DNA of 64,000 bases from DATEDA01 sp963789885 (GTDB lineage Bacteria; Pseudomonadota; Gammaproteobacteria; Burkholderiales; SG8-39), in NCBI GenBank assembly GCA_963789885.1, contig CAWBNB010000017.1, forward strand, positions 1-64,000, given 5' to 3'. Positions 34,072 through 42,868 of the stretch are shown here, one piece after another. The position numbers and the translations under genes are program-made. The notes under the pieces were generated by a model. It was not told the origin of the DNA, did not search any database, and worked only from the letters and a program-made list of their open reading frames with translations. Numbering within the stretch: the stretch's first letter is position 1; every line of letters begins with the position of its first letter.

Positions 34072-34525
34072 ACGGCTGCCACGCGGAGACGAGCTGGTGG
34101 AGAGCGGCGGCGTCGGCGACGGTCGCGAGGCTCTGGCGCAGGTCCCGGTCGCTGAACATCTGCGCCAGCTCGCTGAGAATCTCGAGATGCTGCTCGGTCG
34201 CCTGCTCCGGAACGAGCAGCACGAAGATCAGGTTCACCGGGCGCCCGTCGGGCGCGTCGAACGCGACTGCGGTCTTCAGCCGCAGGAACGCGCCGATCGG
34301 CTCCTTCAGGCCCTTGATCCTGCCGTGGGGGATCGCGACGCCCTGGCCGAGCCCGGTGGAACCGAGCCGCTCGCGCGCGAAGAGGCTGTCGAACACCAGG
34401 CTGCGGGCGACGCTCTGGTTGTTCTCGAACAGGAGTCCGACCTGCTCGAACATCCGCTTCTTGCTGCTCGCCTCGGTGTCGAGGACGATGTTCGACTGCG
34501 GGAGCAGCTTCGCGATCAGGTTCAT
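34040..34525 (-). CDS. ptsN: PTS IIA-like nitrogen-regulatory protein PtsN
   Basis: A 161-residue EIIA-Ntr protein. The phosphorylated histidine lies in 'GVAIPHGRIKGL' near residue 65, the residues after it follow the family ('FLRLKTAVAFDAPDGRPVNL'), and the C-terminal 'LVPEQATEQHLEILSELAQM' is standard. It belongs to the regulatory PTS-Ntr phosphorelay, linked to potassium and nitrogen balance. Neighbours hpf and rpoN upstream and hprK downstream make the classic order. A 119-base gap from hpf allows its own promoter. Confidence 0.96.
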   Translation of the reverse strand: MNLIAKLLPQSNIVLDTEASSKKRMFEQVGLLFENNQSVARSLVFDSLFARERLGSTGLGQGVAIPHGRIKGLKEPIGAFLRLKTAVAFDAPDGRPVNLIFVLLVPEQATEQHLEILSELAQMFSDRDLRQSLATVADAAALHQLVSAWQPYVADQRRAAV

Positions 34526-34615
34526 CCGCGTGTCCGGGGGTTCGGAGGCGCGTTATTGTACTCGTACCGCCCCCCAGACATCGCAACAAGGGTTGTTACA
34601 AACGGGGACACGCGG
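34526..34615. repeat. 10-bp perfect inverted repeat bracketing the ptsN upstream gap
   Basis: CCGCGTGTCC at 34526-34535, directly before the ptsN start on the minus strand, is the exact reverse complement of 34606-34615. Between them lie a TACAAT-like -10 (34555-34560, minus strand) without a good -35, and a small AACAA/TTGTT dyad (34585-34596). Confidence 0.45.
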
Positions 34616-34644
34616 GCGCCGGGTGCGGCCGCCGTCCGGGGCGG

Positions 34645-34965
34645 TCAGCTCTCGGAGTGGCGCTTGAGCGCGTCGTGGGGCTTTGCGTACGCGCGGTCCT
34701 TGTACTTGATGAGCTTGCGGTCGAGCTTGTCGGCGAGCGCGTCGATCGCGGCGTAGAGATCGCCGTCGACGTGCTCGACGAAAATGTCCTGGCCGGGGAG
34801 GTGCACGTTCGCCTCGGCCTTCTGGGTCAGCTTCTCGACCGTCAGGATCACGCTGACCGCGGTGGCGTGGTCGCAGTGGCGCATCACCCGGTCGAGCTTC
34901 GCCTCAACGTAGGTGCGGATCGCCGGCGTGACGGCGACGTGATGGCCGGTGACGGTCAGGTTCAT
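34645..34965 (-). CDS. hpf: Ribosome hibernation promoting factor (short HPF)
   Basis: A 106-residue protein of the short HPF/YfiA class: 'MNLTVTGHHVAVTPAIRTYV' at the start, 'HLPGQDIFVEHVDGDLYAAID' near residue 58, and 'DALADKLDRKLIKYKDR' near 80. It binds the 30S decoding region in stationary phase and promotes 100S dimers. It sits 18 bases after rpoN on the same strand, as in most betaproteobacteria and gammaproteobacteria. Confidence 0.96.
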   Translation of the reverse strand: MNLTVTGHHVAVTPAIRTYVEAKLDRVMRHCDHATAVSVILTVEKLTQKAEANVHLPGQDIFVEHVDGDLYAAIDALADKLDRKLIKYKDRAYAKPHDALKRHSES

Positions 34966-34983
34966 CGCGGGTCTCCTCGAGGG

Positions 34984-36432
34984 TTACAGCGTTTTGCGGA
35001 GATTGACCGGCGGGATGTGCATCGATTCGCGGTACTTGGCGATGGTGCGCCGGGCGACGACGATGCCCTGCTGGCCGAGGATCTGCGAGATCTTGGAGTC
35101 GGAGAGCGGCTTCTTCGCGTCCTCGGCCCCGACGAGCTGCTTGATCAGGGCGCGGATCGCGGTCGCCGAGCACGCCCCGCCCGCCTCGGTGGCGACGTGG
35201 CTGCCGAAGAAGTACTTGAGCTCGAAGATGCCGCGGGGCGTGGCCATGAACTTCTGCGTGGTCACGCGCGACACGGTGGACTCGTGCAGGCCGAGCGCGT
35301 CCGCGATCTCGCGCAGGACGAGCGGCCGCATCGCGACCTCGCCGTGATCGAAGAAGTGGCGCTGGCGGTCGACGATCGACTGCGACACGCGCTGGATGGT
35401 CTCGAAGCGCTGCTGCACGTTCTTGATCAGCCAGCGGGCTTCCTGCAGCTGCGAGGTGAGCTGGCCGCCCTGGCCGCGGTTCGACTGCAGGATGTCGGCG
35501 TAGATGCGGTTGATGCGCAGCTTCGGCATCGCGTCCGGATTGAGGCTCGCCGTCCAGACGCCCTTGAGCTTCCGCACGATCACGTCGGCGACGACGTAGC
35601 GCGTCTCGAGCGCGGAATACGCGCCGCCGGGGCGCGGGTTCAGGCTCTGGATCAGCCGGTGCGCGGTGCGCAGGCTCGCGTCGTCGCAGCCGAAGAGCTT
35701 CTTCAGCTTCGCGAAGTCGCGCGCGGCGAGGAGCGGAAGCTGCTCGCGCACGATCCGGAGCGCGACCGCGAGCCCCGGCGTCGACTCGGGCAGCGTGAGG
35801 AGCTGCAGCTCGAGGCACTCGGCCGGCGAACGGGCGCCGACGCCGGTCGGATCGAGGTTCTGCAGATGCTTGAGCGCGATCGCGAGCTCGTCGGGCTCGA
35901 TCGCGAGCTCGCCGGGGAGCATCGCGGCGATCTCTTCCAGCGGCTGGGTGAGGTAGCCGTCCTCGTCGAGCGCGTCGACGAGCAGCGCCACCAGTTTCCG
36001 GTCGCGGTTCGGCAGCGGCGTGAGCGAGACCTGCTGCAGCAGGTGGTCGCGGAGCGAGGGCGATTCGGCGGCGAGCTGGGGATAGTCGGAGTCGTCCGAG
36101 TCGTCGCGGGAGGTGCCCGAGCCGCTCGACTCGAGGTACCAGTCGGCGTCCGGGCTGCGCGAATCGTCGTCGGCAGGCGGCGCGTCGGGCTTCTCGGGCG
36201 CCTCGGGCTCGGCGGTCGTCGTGGTCGTCGTCGTGGACGTGCCGTTCAGCCGCGCGCCCGGGGGCGCCTCCTCCTCGCCTTCGTCGCGCTCGAGGAGCGG
36301 ATTTTCGGCGAGAAAGCGCTCGAGCTCCTGGTTCAGTTCCAGGGTCGAGAGCTGGAGGAGCCGGATCGACTGCTGCAGCTGCGGCGTCAGCGTGAGGTGC
36401 TGCGTCAGCTTGAGCTGCAGGGTTTGTTTCAT
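34984..36432 (-). CDS. rpoN: RNA polymerase sigma-54 factor RpoN
   Basis: A 482-residue sigma-54 factor with all three regions. Region I is Gln/Leu-rich ('LKLTQHLTLTPQLQQSIRLL', 'ELERFLAENPLLE'). Region II is an acidic, Thr/Pro-rich stretch from about residues 50 to 120. Region III has the core-binding part, the helix-turn-helix ('IADALGLHESTVSRVTTQKF' near 365) and the RpoN box ARRTIAKYRE near residue 460. It directs RNA polymerase to -24/-12 promoters and needs an ATP-driven activator; one such activator is partly encoded at the right edge, and a good sigma-54 site precedes the prepilin gene at 44637. Confidence 0.98.
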   Translation of the reverse strand: MKQTLQLKLTQHLTLTPQLQQSIRLLQLSTLELNQELERFLAENPLLERDEGEEEAPPGARLNGTSTTTTTTTAEPEAPEKPDAPPADDDSRSPDADWYLESSGSGTSRDDSDDSDYPQLAAESPSLRDHLLQQVSLTPLPNRDRKLVALLVDALDEDGYLTQPLEEIAAMLPGELAIEPDELAIALKHLQNLDPTGVGARSPAECLELQLLTLPESTPGLAVALRIVREQLPLLAARDFAKLKKLFGCDDASLRTAHRLIQSLNPRPGGAYSALETRYVVADVIVRKLKGVWTASLNPDAMPKLRINRIYADILQSNRGQGGQLTSQLQEARWLIKNVQQRFETIQRVSQSIVDRQRHFFDHGEVAMRPLVLREIADALGLHESTVSRVTTQKFMATPRGIFELKYFFGSHVATEAGGACSATAIRALIKQLVGAEDAKKPLSDSKISQILGQQGIVVARRTIAKYRESMHIPPVNLRKTL

Positions 36433-36529
36433 GCGTGGCGGGGGGAGGGGCGGTCGGTCGAGTCTCGCGGGTTGCTGTTCGTTCCCTGGGCGCCAGGGCG
36501 GCGCCGTCGGACCCTGCCGGCCGCGAAGA

Positions 36530-36549
36530 CCGGGTCGATACCGACCCGG
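36530..36549 (-). terminator. Hairpin just after lptB
   Basis: CCGGGTCG (36530-36537) pairs perfectly with CGACCCGG (36542-36549) around ATAC, beginning 7 bases past the lptB stop on the minus strand. A second, 6-bp hairpin lies at 36484-36498. Together they may end or attenuate the lpt transcript before rpoN; no T run is present. Confidence 0.45.
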
Positions 36550-36555
36550 CGCTTC

Positions 36556-37332
36556 TTAGAGGCGGAAGTGCTCGCCTAGGTAAACGCGCCTGACATTTTC
36601 ATTATAAACAATCTCCTCCGGCTTGCCGGAAGCAAGTACCGAGCCTTCGTTAATTATGTACGCCCGGTCGCAAATTCCCAGGGTTTCCCGGACGTTATGG
36701 TCGGTGATCAGGACCCCTATGCCGCGTTCCCGCAGGAACCGGATGATCCGCTGGATGTCCAGGACGGCGATCGGATCGACCCCCGCGAACGGCTCGTCGA
36801 GCAGGATGAACGCCGGCCGCGTCGCGAGCGCCCGGCAGATCTCGACGCGCCGCCGCTCCCCGCCGGACAGCGACAGGGCTGGCGCATCGCGCAGGTGCGC
36901 AATGTGCAGCTCGCCGAGGAGCTCGTCGAGGCGCGCCTCGACCGCCTCGGGTTCGAGCGCCATCAGCTCGAGCACCGCGCGGACGTTCTCCTGCACGGTA
37001 AGCCGACGGAACACCGACGCCTCCTGCGGCAGATAGGACAGGCCGAGCCGCGCGCGCCGGTGGATCGGGAGGCGCGTGATGTCGCGTTCCTCGACGAAGA
37101 TGCGGCCGCCATCGGCCGGGACCAGGCCGACGATCATGTAGAAGCAGGTGGTCTTGCCCGCACCGTTCGGCCCGAGCAGGCCGACCACTTCGCCGCTCAT
37201 CACCTCGAGCGAGACGTCGCGCACGACGGTTCGCTTCTTGTAGCGCTTGTTGAGCGCGGCGGTGCGCAGGTGGGTCGCCCGCGCGGCCACCGGCGGCGCG
37301 GCGAGCGTCGTACGCGTCAGGGGCTCGTTCAC
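36556..37332 (-). CDS. lptB: LPS export ABC transporter ATPase LptB
   Basis: A 258-residue ATPase driving lipopolysaccharide extraction from the inner membrane with LptFG (not in the window). Walker A is 'LLGPNGAGKTTCFYMIVGLV', the signature is LSGGERRRVEICRALA, Walker B is FILLDEPFAGVDPIAV, and the switch is 'VLITDHNVRET'. The N-terminus has about 20 extra residues compared with E. coli. The start at 37332 overlaps the lptA stop (ATGA). Confidence 0.97.
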   Translation of the reverse strand: MNEPLTRTTLAAPPVAARATHLRTAALNKRYKKRTVVRDVSLEVMSGEVVGLLGPNGAGKTTCFYMIVGLVPADGGRIFVEERDITRLPIHRRARLGLSYLPQEASVFRRLTVQENVRAVLELMALEPEAVEARLDELLGELHIAHLRDAPALSLSGGERRRVEICRALATRPAFILLDEPFAGVDPIAVLDIQRIIRFLRERGIGVLITDHNVRETLGICDRAYIINEGSVLASGKPEEIVYNENVRRVYLGEHFRL

Positions 37333-37910
37333 TGGCGACCCGTTTCGAGCCCGGGCGCGGGCTTGAGCTCGAGCCCGGGCGCGCGCGCGCCGCCGCCGTC
37401 GTCCTTCTTCTTCGGCTGGATCGTCGCGCGCACCCGGGCGTCGCGGCCGCCGGCGGCGGACGGCAGCTCCTTCGACCCCTGCACCCGGTAGACCTCGGAG
37501 CGCGTGTCGTACGAAATGTAGTTGCCGCGCACCTCGTCCTTGTCGCGCGAGACCCGCGCCTTGTCAAAGAGCTCGACCCGCTCGACCTTGCCGTCGTACT
37601 CGATCCGCAGCGCCTCGCCGTCGATCCACTCGTCCACGCCGTCGCGCTTCTGCCGGAACGTCGCCGGACTGCCGACCGCCACGCCCGACTGGAAGCCCTC
37701 CTTGTCCTGGCGCACCGTGAGCTTGTCGGCGCGCAGCACGAACGTGCCCTGCGTCAGCACGACGCGCCCCTCGAAGACGACGGTCTGCTTGCCGTCGTCG
37801 GCGAGCATCCGGTCGGCCTCGACGTTCAGCGGCTTGTCGCGGTCGGCGCGCTCGGCGCGCACCGGCGCTGCGGCGAGGGCGGCGAGGAGGATGACGAGCG
37901 CCGCGCGCAC
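37329..37910 (-). CDS. lptA: LPS periplasmic bridge protein LptA
   Basis: A 193-residue protein with a signal peptide (MRAALVILLAALAAAPVRA) and the OstA-like domain: 'PLNVEADRMLADDGKQTVVF', 'EGRVVLTQGTFVLRADKLTV', 'RIEYDGKVERVELFDKARV'. It polymerises into the periplasmic bridge carrying LPS to LptDE. A Pro/Gly-rich C-terminal tail of about 30 residues goes beyond the folded domain. It lies 3 bases after lptC and overlaps lptB. Confidence 0.95.
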   Translation of the reverse strand: MRAALVILLAALAAAPVRAERADRDKPLNVEADRMLADDGKQTVVFEGRVVLTQGTFVLRADKLTVRQDKEGFQSGVAVGSPATFRQKRDGVDEWIDGEALRIEYDGKVERVELFDKARVSRDKDEVRGNYISYDTRSEVYRVQGSKELPSAAGGRDARVRATIQPKKKDDGGGARAPGLELKPAPGLETGRQ

Positions 37911-37913
37911 CGC

Positions 37914-38489
37914 TCATCCCGCCGAGCGGACGAACGTGCCGTTCACCTTGGCCTTCAGCTCGAGCACGCGCGTCTTGGTGTTGTAGTCCATGCCGACCCC
38001 GCTGAGCCGCGATTCGCCTTCCGTGATCACCACGGCCTCGGGCGTGCGCGCGATGTCCTCCTTCGGGAAGACCTGCAGAAACGTCGTTTCCATCTGTTGC
38101 GCGGGGCGCCCCTTCGCCGCCTCGCGCGTCACGCGGACGTTGCCGTAGAGGCGCACCTCCTCGCCGTCCTTCGTGACCGTTCCGCGCTCGGCCGAGATCC
38201 GCACCGGCGGTCCCTCCTCGCGGTACTGCACGAGCCGCGGCTCCTCGAGCTCGGTCGTCTGGTCGTCCGGAAAGTGGATCATCCGGCGCGCGGTTAACGA
38301 GGAGTCCGGGCGTCCGGTCTTGTCGAGGTTCGTGGCGGTGAACCGCTCGACGATGAAATCGGGATCGTGCTCGAGCAGGTTCGGCTGGCCGCCGCCGGGC
38401 GCGTTGACCGCGCGTTCGAGCCACAGGGTGAGCGCCGCCAGGCCGGCGGCGATCGCCAGCGAGAACAGCGTGTTGGTCCGTACCTTCAT
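37914..38489 (-). CDS. lptC: LPS export protein LptC
   Basis: A 191-residue bitopic membrane protein: one N-terminal membrane helix (about residues 8-24, LFSLAIAAGLAALTLWLERA) and a periplasmic LptC domain ('FIVERFTATNLDKTGRPDSS', 'EEVRLYGNVRVTREA', 'GVGMDYNTKTRVLELKAKV'). It passes LPS from LptB2FG to LptA. Two hairpins lie in the 79-base gap before it, so its expression may be set separately from kdsC. Confidence 0.94.
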   Translation of the reverse strand: MKVRTNTLFSLAIAAGLAALTLWLERAVNAPGGGQPNLLEHDPDFIVERFTATNLDKTGRPDSSLTARRMIHFPDDQTTELEEPRLVQYREEGPPVRISAERGTVTKDGEEVRLYGNVRVTREAAKGRPAQQMETTFLQVFPKEDIARTPEAVVITEGESRLSGVGMDYNTKTRVLELKAKVNGTFVRSAG

Positions 38490-38506
38490 GCGAGTCGTCC
38501 AACACT

Positions 38507-38570
38507 ACGAGGGGGCACGCCCCCTCGTGCTCCCCGAAGCCAGGAAACCGATGCCTGCGTCCTCGGTTTC
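38507..38570 (-). other. Two hairpins between kdsC and lptC
   Basis: ACGAGGGGG (38507-38515) pairs perfectly with 38520-38528 around CACG. GAAACCGA (38544-38551) pairs with 38563-38570, overlapping the kdsC stop. Reading on the minus strand, both follow kdsC and precede the lptC start, so they may act as a partial terminator or an mRNA processing or stability element. Confidence 0.5.
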
Positions 38571-39093
38571 ACGTCAGATACCGTCCGATCGCGCCGTCGA
38601 GCGCGCCGCGCGCCGCGAGGATGACCTCGCAGACCTCGCGCACTGCACCGTGACCGCCGGGACGCCGGCTGACGTAGTGCACCCGCGCGCGCACCGCCTC
38701 CGGCGCGTCCGGAACGGTCGCAGCGAACCCGCAGCGCACGAGGAGCGGCAGGTCCGGGAGATCGTCTCCCATGTAGCCGCAGGCGCTCAGCGCCAGCCCG
38801 AGCTGCGCGCGCAAGGCGTCCAGCACGGCGAGCTTGTCGTCCGCGCCCTGGAAGAGCCGCGTGATCCCGAGCTCCGCCGCCCGCTTCGCCACCACCCGCG
38901 AGCTGCGCCCGGTGATCAGCGCGAGCTCGATGCCGGCGCCCGCGAGCAGCTTCAGCCCGAGTCCGTCGAGGGTATGGAAGCTCTTCATCTCCTCGCCGCC
39001 GTCGGTGAGATAGAGCGCGCCGTCGGTCAGCACGCCGTCGACGTCGAACGCCATCAGCCTAAGCGCGCGTGCCCGCTCGAGCGCGGCGTCCAT
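38569..39093 (-). CDS. kdsC: KDO 8-phosphate phosphatase KdsC
   Basis: A 174-residue HAD phosphatase without a cap domain. It has motif I 'LMAFDVDGVLTDGALYLTDG' near residue 13, motif II 'ALITGRSS' near 60, and motif IV 'GYMGDDLPDLPLL' near 107. It removes phosphate from KDO-8-P in LPS core synthesis. It starts 4 bases after kdsD, so the two are one transcription unit. Confidence 0.96.
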   Translation of the reverse strand: MDAALERARALRLMAFDVDGVLTDGALYLTDGGEEMKSFHTLDGLGLKLLAGAGIELALITGRSSRVVAKRAAELGITRLFQGADDKLAVLDALRAQLGLALSACGYMGDDLPDLPLLVRCGFAATVPDAPEAVRARVHYVSRRPGGHGAVREVCEVILAARGALDGAIGRYLT

Positions 39094-39097
39094 GCTC

Positions 39098-40102
39098 CTA
39101 GATGACCTTCGCGCGGAAGAGGTCGTGGATGTTGAGCGCGCCGACGAGCCGCCCGCCGGGGTCGACGACCGGCAGTTGCGTCGTCTTGTGCTTCTCCATC
39201 AGCTCGACCGCCTCGGCGGCGAGCGCTTCCGGGCGGATCGAGCGCGGATTGCGCGTCATGACCGCGTCGATCGGCGTCGCGTGCACGTCGATCCCGCGCC
39301 CGAGCGCACGCCGCAGATCGCCGTCGGTGAAGATGCCGACGAGGCGCTGGTCGGGCCCGACCACCGCGGTCATGCCCATGCGCTTCTTCGAGATCTCGAG
39401 CACGGCGTCGGCGAACGCCGCGCCCTCGGCGACGATCGGGATCTCGTCGCCGGTGCGCATCACGTCGCGCACGTGCGTGAGGAGACGCCGGCCCAGGATA
39501 CCGCCCGGGTGGGAGCGCGCGAAATCCTCGTGGCCGAACCCGCGCGCGTCGAGCGCCGCCACCGCGAGCGCGTCGCCGAGCGCGAGCGCCGCGGTCGTGC
39601 TCGCGGTCGGCGCGAGGTTGAGCGGGCAGGCCTCCTTCTCGACGCCGGCGTCGAGGACGACGTCGGCGAGACTCGCCAGCGCGGATTGCGGGTTCCCGGT
39701 CATCGCGATCAGCGGCGCGCCGAGGCGCTTCACCAGCGGCAGGATCGTCATCAGCTCGTCGCTCTCGCCCGAATGCGAAAGCGCGAGCACGACGTCGTCG
39801 CGGGTGATCATGCCGAGGTCGCCGTGGCTCGCCTCGCCGGGATGGACGAAGAACGACGGCGTGCCGGTGCTCGCCAAGGTGGAGGCGATCTTGCGGCCGA
39901 TCTGCCCGGACTTGCCGATGCCGGTGACGACCACGCGTCCGCGGCAGGCAAGGATCAGGCGCAGCGCCTCGAGGAATCGGCCGTCCAGCCGCGCGGCGAG
40001 CGCGGCCACCGCCTGCGCCTCGATCTCGAGCACCTCGCGCGCAAGGCGCAGCGCATCCTCCGACACCGCCGGTTGGTCGACGCTCGACGCTGTCGTTATC
40101 AT
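39098..40102 (-). CDS. kdsD: Arabinose-5-phosphate isomerase KdsD
   Basis: A 334-residue enzyme converting ribulose-5-phosphate to arabinose-5-phosphate for KDO synthesis. The SIS domain comes first ('VVVTGIGKSGQIGRKIASTL' near residue 55, 'FFVHPGEASHGDLGMI' near 84, 'ALSHSGESDELM' near 105, 'ARSHPGGILGRRLL' near 200), followed by two CBS domains (about 215-330). All are typical. It is divergent from the Kef-type gene with only 35 bases between start codons. Confidence 0.97.
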   Translation of the reverse strand: MITTASSVDQPAVSEDALRLAREVLEIEAQAVAALAARLDGRFLEALRLILACRGRVVVTGIGKSGQIGRKIASTLASTGTPSFFVHPGEASHGDLGMITRDDVVLALSHSGESDELMTILPLVKRLGAPLIAMTGNPQSALASLADVVLDAGVEKEACPLNLAPTASTTAALALGDALAVAALDARGFGHEDFARSHPGGILGRRLLTHVRDVMRTGDEIPIVAEGAAFADAVLEISKKRMGMTAVVGPDQRLVGIFTDGDLRRALGRGIDVHATPIDAVMTRNPRSIRPEALAAEAVELMEKHKTTQLPVVDPGGRLVGALNIHDLFRAKVI

Positions 40103-40137
40103 CGGGAAAAGTATAGCAAAGGGGGGCTCCCGCCACC

Positions 40138-42108
40138 GTGAGCCACGCGCTCGAACTGGTTCTCATCCTGCTCGCGAGCGCGGTGCTCGTCGTGGTGGTG
40201 TTCCGCACTCTCCAGCTCCCGCCGCTCCTCGGCTACCTCATCGTCGGCGTCGCGATCGGTCCCCACGCCCTCGGCTGGATCGCCGAGGACCGGAACACCG
40301 CCTACCTTGGCGAGTTCGGGGTGGTGTTCCTGATGTTCAGCATCGGGCTCGAGTTCAGTCTGCCGAGGCTCGTGCAGATGCGCCGCCTCGTGCTCGGACT
40401 CGGCGGGCTGCAGGTCGTGCTCACCACCGCGCTCTTTACGGCGCTTCTCGCCGTCGGCGGCACCCGCTGGCAGGGCGCGCTCGCGCTCGGCGCGGCGCTG
40501 GCGATGTCGTCGACCGCGATCGTCGTGCGCATGCTCGCCGAACGGATGCAGACCGAGACGCCGCACGGCCGCGAGGTCATCGGCGTGCTGCTCGCGCAGG
40601 ACCTGGCGGTGGTGCCATTGCTCGTCCTCGTCCCGGCGCTCGCGCGCGCCGAGGGCGACCTCGCCGGCGCGCTCGGGCTCGCGGCGCTCAAGGCGGCGGC
40701 GATCCTCGGCGCGGTGTTCTGGCTCGGCCAGAAGCTCATGCCCTCGTGGTTCGACCTGGTCGCGAAGCGCCGCTCGCACGAGCTCTTCATCATCAACGTC
40801 CTGTTCATCACGCTCGCGTCGGCATACCTCACCGAGGTCGCGGGACTCTCGCTCGCGCTCGGCGCGTTCGTCGCCGGCGTGCTCATCTCCGAGACGCAGT
40901 ACCGGCACCAGGTCGAGGAGGACATCAAGCCGTTCCGGGAGGTGCTGCTCGGCCTCTTCTTCATCACCGTCGGGATGCAGCTCGACCTGCACGTGGTGGC
41001 GGCGCACCCTGGTCTGGTCGCGGTGATGTTCGTCGTGCCGCTCGCGGCCAAATTCGCGATCGTCGTCGGCCTGTCGCGTGTGCTCGGCGCCACCCCGGGG
41101 ACCGCGCTCCGGAGCGGGCTCGCGCTCGCGCAGGCGGGCGAGTTCGGCCTGGTGCTCGTTGCGCGCGGCGCCGAGCTCGCGCTGTTCGACGCGATGCTCG
41201 TCCAGGCCGCGATCGCCGGCATGGTGCTGTCGATGCTCGCCGGGCTGTTCCTGATCCAGTACAGCGACCGCATCGTGCTGCGGGTGTCGGGATCGGAGTG
41301 GATGCTGCGGGCGTTGCAGCTGCACCAGGTCGCGGTTCGCAGCATCGGGACGGAGCGCCACGTCGTCGTATGCGGCTACGGCCGCACCGGGCAGAGCATC
41401 GCCCGCTTCCTCGAGCGCGAGAGCATCGGCTACGTCGCGCTCGATCTCGATCCGGAGCGAGTCCGGGAGGCGGCGGCCGCGGGCGACGCGGTCGTGTTCG
41501 GCGACGCGTCGCGCCGCGAGACGCTGATCGCGGCGGGTGTCCGGCGGGCCGCCGTGCTGGTCGTGACCTACATCGACCTGCCGTCGGCGCTCAAGGTGCT
41601 CGCCCACGCGCACGAGATCAACCCCGCGCTGCCGGTGATCGTGCGCACGCGCGACGACAGCGGGCTCGAAAAACTCGAGGAGGCCGGGGCGGCGGAAGTG
41701 GTGCCGGACACCTTCGAGTCGAGCCTGATGCTCGCCTCGCACGCGATGCTCATGGTCGGAGTGCCGGTGCGGCGGGTGGTCGGCCAGATCCGCGCGGTGC
41801 GGGACCAGCGCTACCGGTCGCTCCGGGGCTTCTACCATGGCGCTTCGGATGACGCGGCGGACCTGGACGAGGCGAATCAGCCGCGCCTGCATACGGTCAG
41901 CCTCGAGCCCGGCGCGCACGCCCTCGGACGTACGCTGGCCGAGCTCGACCTCGGCCAGCTTGGCGCGGAGGTCACCGCGGTGCGCCGGCGCGGCATCCGC
42001 GCCGACGAGCCGGGCCCGGAGACACGCCTCCAGGCGGGCGACGTCGTCGTGCTGCTTGGCCGGCCGGACGCGCTCGAGAGGGCGGAGGCGCGCCTGCTGC
42101 AGGGCTAG
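40138..42108 (+). CDS. Kef-type monovalent cation:proton antiporter (CPA2)
   Basis: A 656-residue membrane protein. An antiporter domain of about 380 residues with a dozen or so helices ('FSIGLEFSLPRL', 'GAALAMSSTAIVVRMLAERM', 'LSLALGAFVAGVLISET', 'GLFFITVGMQLDL') is followed by a cytoplasmic RCK/TrkA-N domain ('RHVVVCGYGRTGQSIARFLE' near residue 405, a Rossmann motif) and a TrkA-C domain (about 575-650). This is the KefB/KefC/YbaL layout for potassium or sodium efflux against protons; whether glutathione conjugates gate it is not visible. It starts with GTG at 40138. Confidence 0.92.
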   Translation: MSHALELVLILLASAVLVVVVFRTLQLPPLLGYLIVGVAIGPHALGWIAEDRNTAYLGEFGVVFLMFSIGLEFSLPRLVQMRRLVLGLGGLQVVLTTALFTALLAVGGTRWQGALALGAALAMSSTAIVVRMLAERMQTETPHGREVIGVLLAQDLAVVPLLVLVPALARAEGDLAGALGLAALKAAAILGAVFWLGQKLMPSWFDLVAKRRSHELFIINVLFITLASAYLTEVAGLSLALGAFVAGVLISETQYRHQVEEDIKPFREVLLGLFFITVGMQLDLHVVAAHPGLVAVMFVVPLAAKFAIVVGLSRVLGATPGTALRSGLALAQAGEFGLVLVARGAELALFDAMLVQAAIAGMVLSMLAGLFLIQYSDRIVLRVSGSEWMLRALQLHQVAVRSIGTERHVVVCGYGRTGQSIARFLERESIGYVALDLDPERVREAAAAGDAVVFGDASRRETLIAAGVRRAAVLVVTYIDLPSALKVLAHAHEINPALPVIVRTRDDSGLEKLEEAGAAEVVPDTFESSLMLASHAMLMVGVPVRRVVGQIRAVRDQRYRSLRGFYHGASDDAADLDEANQPRLHTVSLEPGAHALGRTLAELDLGQLGAEVTAVRRRGIRADEPGPETRLQAGDVVVLLGRPDALERAEARLLQG

Positions 42109-42193
42109 AGAGACGGCCGCCGGTGAGGCAGCGGCCTGGCGTTGGGATGATGGGGGGCCGCCCCCGCTCAACGAGGACCAGCGGGCGGGCGCT

Positions 42194-42868
42194 TCAGTCG
42201 AGGCGCCGGCAGAGGATGTACTGCTCGTCCTGGCCCTCGGTGTAGTCGGCCACCGCAACCGTGTCGGCGAGCGGCTGGTTCGGCGCGGTCTGCCGGCGCC
42301 CGCGCAGGGAGCCACGCGCGGGGCTTAGCTCGTCGAGCTGCGCTTCAACACCGATCGCGATCTCGGCCGGCAGATTCGCCTGGCAGACCGCGAGGACCGG
42401 AAAGCCCATCGCGTCCTGCTGTACGCCCACGATCCCGCCGAACGGGTTGAGCGGCTGCGCGACGATGCTCACCTCCGGCGGCGGGAGCGCGACCAGTTCC
42501 GCGAGGCGCAAGTGCCACCAGTAGTTGAGCGTCTCGCCCTCGGTCGCGTTCACGGTGAGCGCGGCCATGGGATCCCCCGCGGGCGGCGGGTCGCGGTAGG
42601 TGCCGCTCAAACGGCTGTCGCCGTTGCCGTCCTTCGCGCGGCTGGGCCAGCGTGTCGTAGCCCGGGGATCGTCACCCGGCATCGCGACATAGCGATCGAC
42701 ATAGTACAGATGCGCGGTATGGACGCCGTTGAACTGGCTCGCGACAAGTTTGATGCGGGCCTGGATGACGATCGATCTCCCGGCGATGGCGCCACCGAAC
42801 AGGAGGCCGACGAGGACTGCGACGATCGCAATCTCGGCCAACGTGAAGCCAGCCTGCGCGTGACGCAT
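42194..42868 (-). CDS. Type IV prepilin-like protein (MSHA-type)
   Basis: A 224-residue prepilin-like protein. A short positively charged leader MRHAQAG precedes the cleavage site G/FTLAEIAIVAVLVGLLFGG, with the conserved Glu at position +5. The body is homologous in layout to the two duplicated prepilins upstream ('MPGDDPRATTRWPSR', 'YWWHLRLAELVALPPP', a C-terminal 'EQYILCRRLD' with Cys near the end and a second Cys before it), but clearly diverged. Start at 42868 by the leader. It is separated from the duplicated pair by 350 bases and the terminator at 43171-43201, so it has its own transcript. Likely a minor pilin or alternative major pilin. Confidence 0.88.
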   Translation of the reverse strand: MRHAQAGFTLAEIAIVAVLVGLLFGGAIAGRSIVIQARIKLVASQFNGVHTAHLYYVDRYVAMPGDDPRATTRWPSRAKDGNGDSRLSGTYRDPPPAGDPMAALTVNATEGETLNYWWHLRLAELVALPPPEVSIVAQPLNPFGGIVGVQQDAMGFPVLAVCQANLPAEIAIGVEAQLDELSPARGSLRGRRQTAPNQPLADTVAVADYTEGQDEQYILCRRLD

